Source: Bermanella sp049115935 (GTDB lineage Bacteria > Pseudomonadota > Gammaproteobacteria > Pseudomonadales > Oceanobacteraceae). From it: DNA of 64,000 nucleotides. Both the position numbers and the translations under genes were made by a program. Shown here piece after piece: positions 61,991-64,000 of this stretch (its first letter is position 1; every line of letters begins with the position of its first letter). Below the pieces are notes generated by a model. The model ran no database searches. It saw only the letters and a program-made list of their open reading frames with translations, and was not told where the DNA came from. Where the stretch lies: contig JAGDZK010000041.1 in the NCBI GenBank assembly GCA_049115935.1, positions 1 through 64,000 of the forward strand. Direction: 5' to 3'.

Positions 61991-62770
61991 TTAGTTAGAT
62001 TGGCTTTGTGTTGTCATGCCATACCTTTCGAGTAGTTTATTAAGAGAGCCATTTTGCTGAATCTTTGCTAGTAACTTGTTAATTTGCCTAGCATTTAGTG
62101 GGTGGTTTTTTCGGATTAAAATGGTGTGTTCATAGTGCTGGTCAAATTTGTCATTAATCAAGAGAATATCATTTAGCTGAGGGTTATATTTGATCTGTTG
62201 TTGTAGATAAGAATAACTGGCAATTCCTAGCTCTGATTTGTCATTCAATACTTGATTCATAACGGTTTGAGGAGTGTTGACGAGCTTGATGTTAAATTTC
62301 TTTTTTAGAATTTTGCTGTCAGTGATGTTGTCTAAAAAACGGTAATGGAACCCTAGAATAGCCACTATGCTTTTATTGGATATGTCATCAAAGTAGTTTT
62401 TGTTTCGACCTTTGATCTTATGGGTAAAAAATACTTCGCCACTTGTTAGGAATACATCGCTGGCCTCTATTTCACGTTTATCCCAGCTCCAGCTGATGTT
62501 TTCAAAAAATATGGCATCAAACACACCTCGTTTAAAGTCGTTATAACGCCGATTTGGGCTGGTTGGGATAAAGCTAAAGTGATATTGGGGCTGTTGCTGG
62601 TTTAATAGCTCAATTAGATCAATTGTTAGGCCCGAAGCATCCTGCCCCTTCATTTGAATAAAAGGGTGGAACAAGTAACCGCCGACTTTCACTTCAACAG
62701 TCTGTGCAAAAGTGAATGAGCAGGCCAAACTTTGAAGAATGATGATTAGGCCAACTAGACGTTTAAGCAT
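61991..62770 (-). CDS. Periplasmic SBP_bac_3-type substrate-binding protein (259 aa)
   Basis: Signal peptide MLKRLVGLIIILQSLACSFTFAQ, then VKVGGYLFHPFIQMKGQDASGLTIDLIELLN typical of family 3 solute-binding proteins, through LAKIQQNGSLNKLLERYG. No ABC permease or ATPase lies beside it, so it may feed a remote transporter or a sensor. Ligand unknown. Confidence 0.82.
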   Translation of the reverse strand: MLKRLVGLIIILQSLACSFTFAQTVEVKVGGYLFHPFIQMKGQDASGLTIDLIELLNQQQPQYHFSFIPTSPNRRYNDFKRGVFDAIFFENISWSWDKREIEASDVFLTSGEVFFTHKIKGRNKNYFDDISNKSIVAILGFHYRFLDNITDSKILKKKFNIKLVNTPQTVMNQVLNDKSELGIASYSYLQQQIKYNPQLNDILLINDKFDQHYEHTILIRKNHPLNARQINKLLAKIQQNGSLNKLLERYGMTTQSQSN

Positions 62771-62842
62771 GGAAGAGTCTGTTAAACATAATCATTAAAT
62801 CTAGCAGTTAATTGATATAGTGCTAGTTGTATGGGCCTTAGT

Positions 62843-63700
62843 TTATGCAGGCTTTGGCTTTTTCCCGCTAACATTCCACAGGCCCGCTACAATGATCAAA
62901 GCGCTGCCAATGATGGTGGTAATTAATAGCGTTTCTCCCCAGAAAACCCAACCTAATGTAGCACCATATACCACAGAGCTATAAACATAAGGGCCAATCT
63001 GGCCAGGGTTGGCGATACGATAGGCTCGGGTAAGAGCAAGTTGCCCACATGTGGCCACTAGGCCCATTAATACGATCCACGGCCAATGCTGTACGCTGGG
63101 CCAGAATGGGCTCCAGAACAGTGGAATGACGGATAGTACGGTGCTGATGGCACCAAAATAAAACACAATGCGAACACTGGATTCGGTTGAACCCATTCGG
63201 CGGATACAAACCTTCGCGGTACTGGCCAGTGCAGCGGCACCTATGCCAATAAGCGCAACAGGTGTGAAATTCTCAGTACCTGGGCGCAGTATGAACATCA
63301 CGCCAATAAAACCTATGGCAATTGCCCAGCCGGTTTTTGCCTTGATTGATTCCCCAAGCCAAATCGCGGCAACGATGGGCATGAAGAAAGGGCTGGTGAG
63401 TTTCACTAGAAACGCCTCAGCAAGGGGCATATTACCTATGACATAAAAGAAGCCATACATGGCACTTAGTCCCACAACCGCCCTTAAAAGATGTAGGTGC
63501 CAAACAGAGGTTTTAAGTTGACTAAAACCGTTATGCATAATGATTGGTATCAGCATGGCTAGGCCAAACAAATTGCGATAAAACACAATATGCTCTGTGG
63601 GCATGTCTTGGCTTAAGTGTTTGATGATTGCACCCATGATAGCCAAGAGGCCTTCGCCTAAAAGAATCAGTAAGGCACCTTGAATCACATTATTTGGCAT
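62843..63700 (-). CDS. EamA/DMT family permease (285 aa)
   Basis: Ten TM segments in two EamA repeats (HLSQDMPTEHIVFYRNLFGLAMLIP in the first; VYGATLGWVFWGETLLITTIIGSALIIVAGL closing the second). Member of the drug/metabolite exporters; substrate unknown. Single gene, divergent from clpB. Confidence 0.9.
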   Translation of the reverse strand: MPNNVIQGALLILLGEGLLAIMGAIIKHLSQDMPTEHIVFYRNLFGLAMLIPIIMHNGFSQLKTSVWHLHLLRAVVGLSAMYGFFYVIGNMPLAEAFLVKLTSPFFMPIVAAIWLGESIKAKTGWAIAIGFIGVMFILRPGTENFTPVALIGIGAAALASTAKVCIRRMGSTESSVRIVFYFGAISTVLSVIPLFWSPFWPSVQHWPWIVLMGLVATCGQLALTRAYRIANPGQIGPYVYSSVVYGATLGWVFWGETLLITTIIGSALIIVAGLWNVSGKKPKPA

Positions 63701-63784
63701 ATACAGCTGCGCATTCGATAGATAATAGAAGGAGGGCTATTATACAGAAACCTCGATTATTTGATGCAGGTCAATGGCTGTTTC

Positions 63785-63810
63785 CTTGAAATACCTCAAA
63801 AGGCCACCAT
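63785..63810 (+). promoter_or_regulatory. Sigma-32-like heat-shock promoter before clpB
   Basis: CTTGAAA (63785-63791), 13-bp spacer, CACCAT (63805-63810) followed by TAA approximates the sigma-32 consensus CTTGAAA / CCCCAT. It lies about 37 bp before the clpB ATG. Confidence 0.5.
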
Positions 63811-63846
63811 TAATAAGTCAATGAAAAATGCATGAGGAAAATTGAA

Positions 63847-64000
63847 ATGCGAATGGATAAATTTACGAGCTCATTACAGCAGGCTCTTTCTGATGCTCAG
63901 TCTTTGGCTTTGGGGCAAGACCATAATCAAATTGACACGTTACATTTGTTATTGGCTTTACTGGATCAGGCACCCGGTGGTATTCGACCTTTACTGCAAG
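63847..64000 (+). CDS. clpB: ClpB disaggregase, N-terminus only (window edge)
   Basis: Starts MRMDKFTSSLQQALSDAQSL and continues ALGQDHNQIDTLHLLLALLDQAPGG, the ClpB N-terminal domain; 51 codons are in the window. GAGGAAAA precedes the ATG. ClpB is the AAA+ chaperone that with DnaK rescues aggregated proteins. A sigma-32-like promoter lies just upstream. Confidence 0.9.
   Translation, partial: MRMDKFTSSLQQALSDAQSLALGQDHNQIDTLHLLLALLDQAPGGIRPLLQ

Overview
The window looks like chromosomal DNA of a marine, heterotrophic gammaproteobacterium, most likely from the Oceanospirillales (Oleispira/Bermanella/Thalassolituus-like). This is inferred from moderate AT-rich composition, strong Shine-Dalgarno sites, many lipid-use genes (two DmdC-type acyl-CoA dehydrogenases, FadH, enoyl-CoA hydratase, lipase, sphingomyelinase-like protein, a polyhydroxyalkanoate locus), and the families present. 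No rRNA, tRNA, CRISPR array, integrase gene or prophage was seen. The left edge cuts fadH; the right edge cuts clpB.

Layout. 1-10.4 kb: fatty-acid oxidation (fadH, two long acyl-CoA dehydrogenases, an enoyl-CoA hydratase) with a lipoprotein, a chemoreceptor and a GlxA/AraC regulator between them. 10.9-14.0 kb: PHA operon phaJ - small DUF6489-like gene - phasin - phaC. 14.1-18.2 kb: an NTF2-like pseudogene with two nonsense codons, YceI, PhyH dioxygenase, a small conserved protein and a 7TM diguanylate cyclase. 18.2-21.7 kb: alpha-E / circularly permuted ATP-grasp / zinc metallopeptidase cluster. 21.9-31.8 kb: ABC exporter, HPP protein, LysR, sphingomyelinase-like secreted protein, RIO kinase, GNAT, DUF1275, LysE/ArgO exporter, DUF1456 protein. 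31.9-41.4 kb: lipase with a secreted neighbour, VF530, DUF2986, a MocR regulator, metal-dependent hydrolase, AraC, DUF1294, an EamA exporter sharing operator-like words with the MocR gene, and a 234-bp MITE-like element. 41.5-49.7 kb: bioA, a REP-associated tyrosine transposase (RAYT) flanked by inverted REPs, a SPOUT methyltransferase, oxidoreductases, argF and argD. 49.7-52.7 kb: a gene-poor stretch with a ~140-bp repeat in three copies, followed by what I read as two integron-type gene cassettes without an integrase. 52.7-59.2 kb: aldehyde dehydrogenase, LysR, beta-alanine:pyruvate transaminase and methylmalonate-semialdehyde dehydrogenase (beta-alanine/polyamine catabolism), with seven REPs between the last two. 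59.4-64 kb: GNATs, thioesterase, nitronate monooxygenase-like flavoprotein, SBP_bac_3 protein, EamA permease and the start of clpB.

The most notable region is 50825-52648. Cassette 1 carries a one-TM peptide and a 368-aa protein that share a QKGG-x-x-STNIQ motif, and it ends in a recognisable ~100-nt attC. Its 5' boundary GTTATAC (50825) is the exact reverse complement of the R'' box GTATAAC (52158). Cassette 2 repeats the logic: GTTATGAC (52251) and GTCATAAC (52641) are exact reverse complements. These internal matches define both cassettes from sequence alone. The function of the cassette 1 gene pair is unknown.
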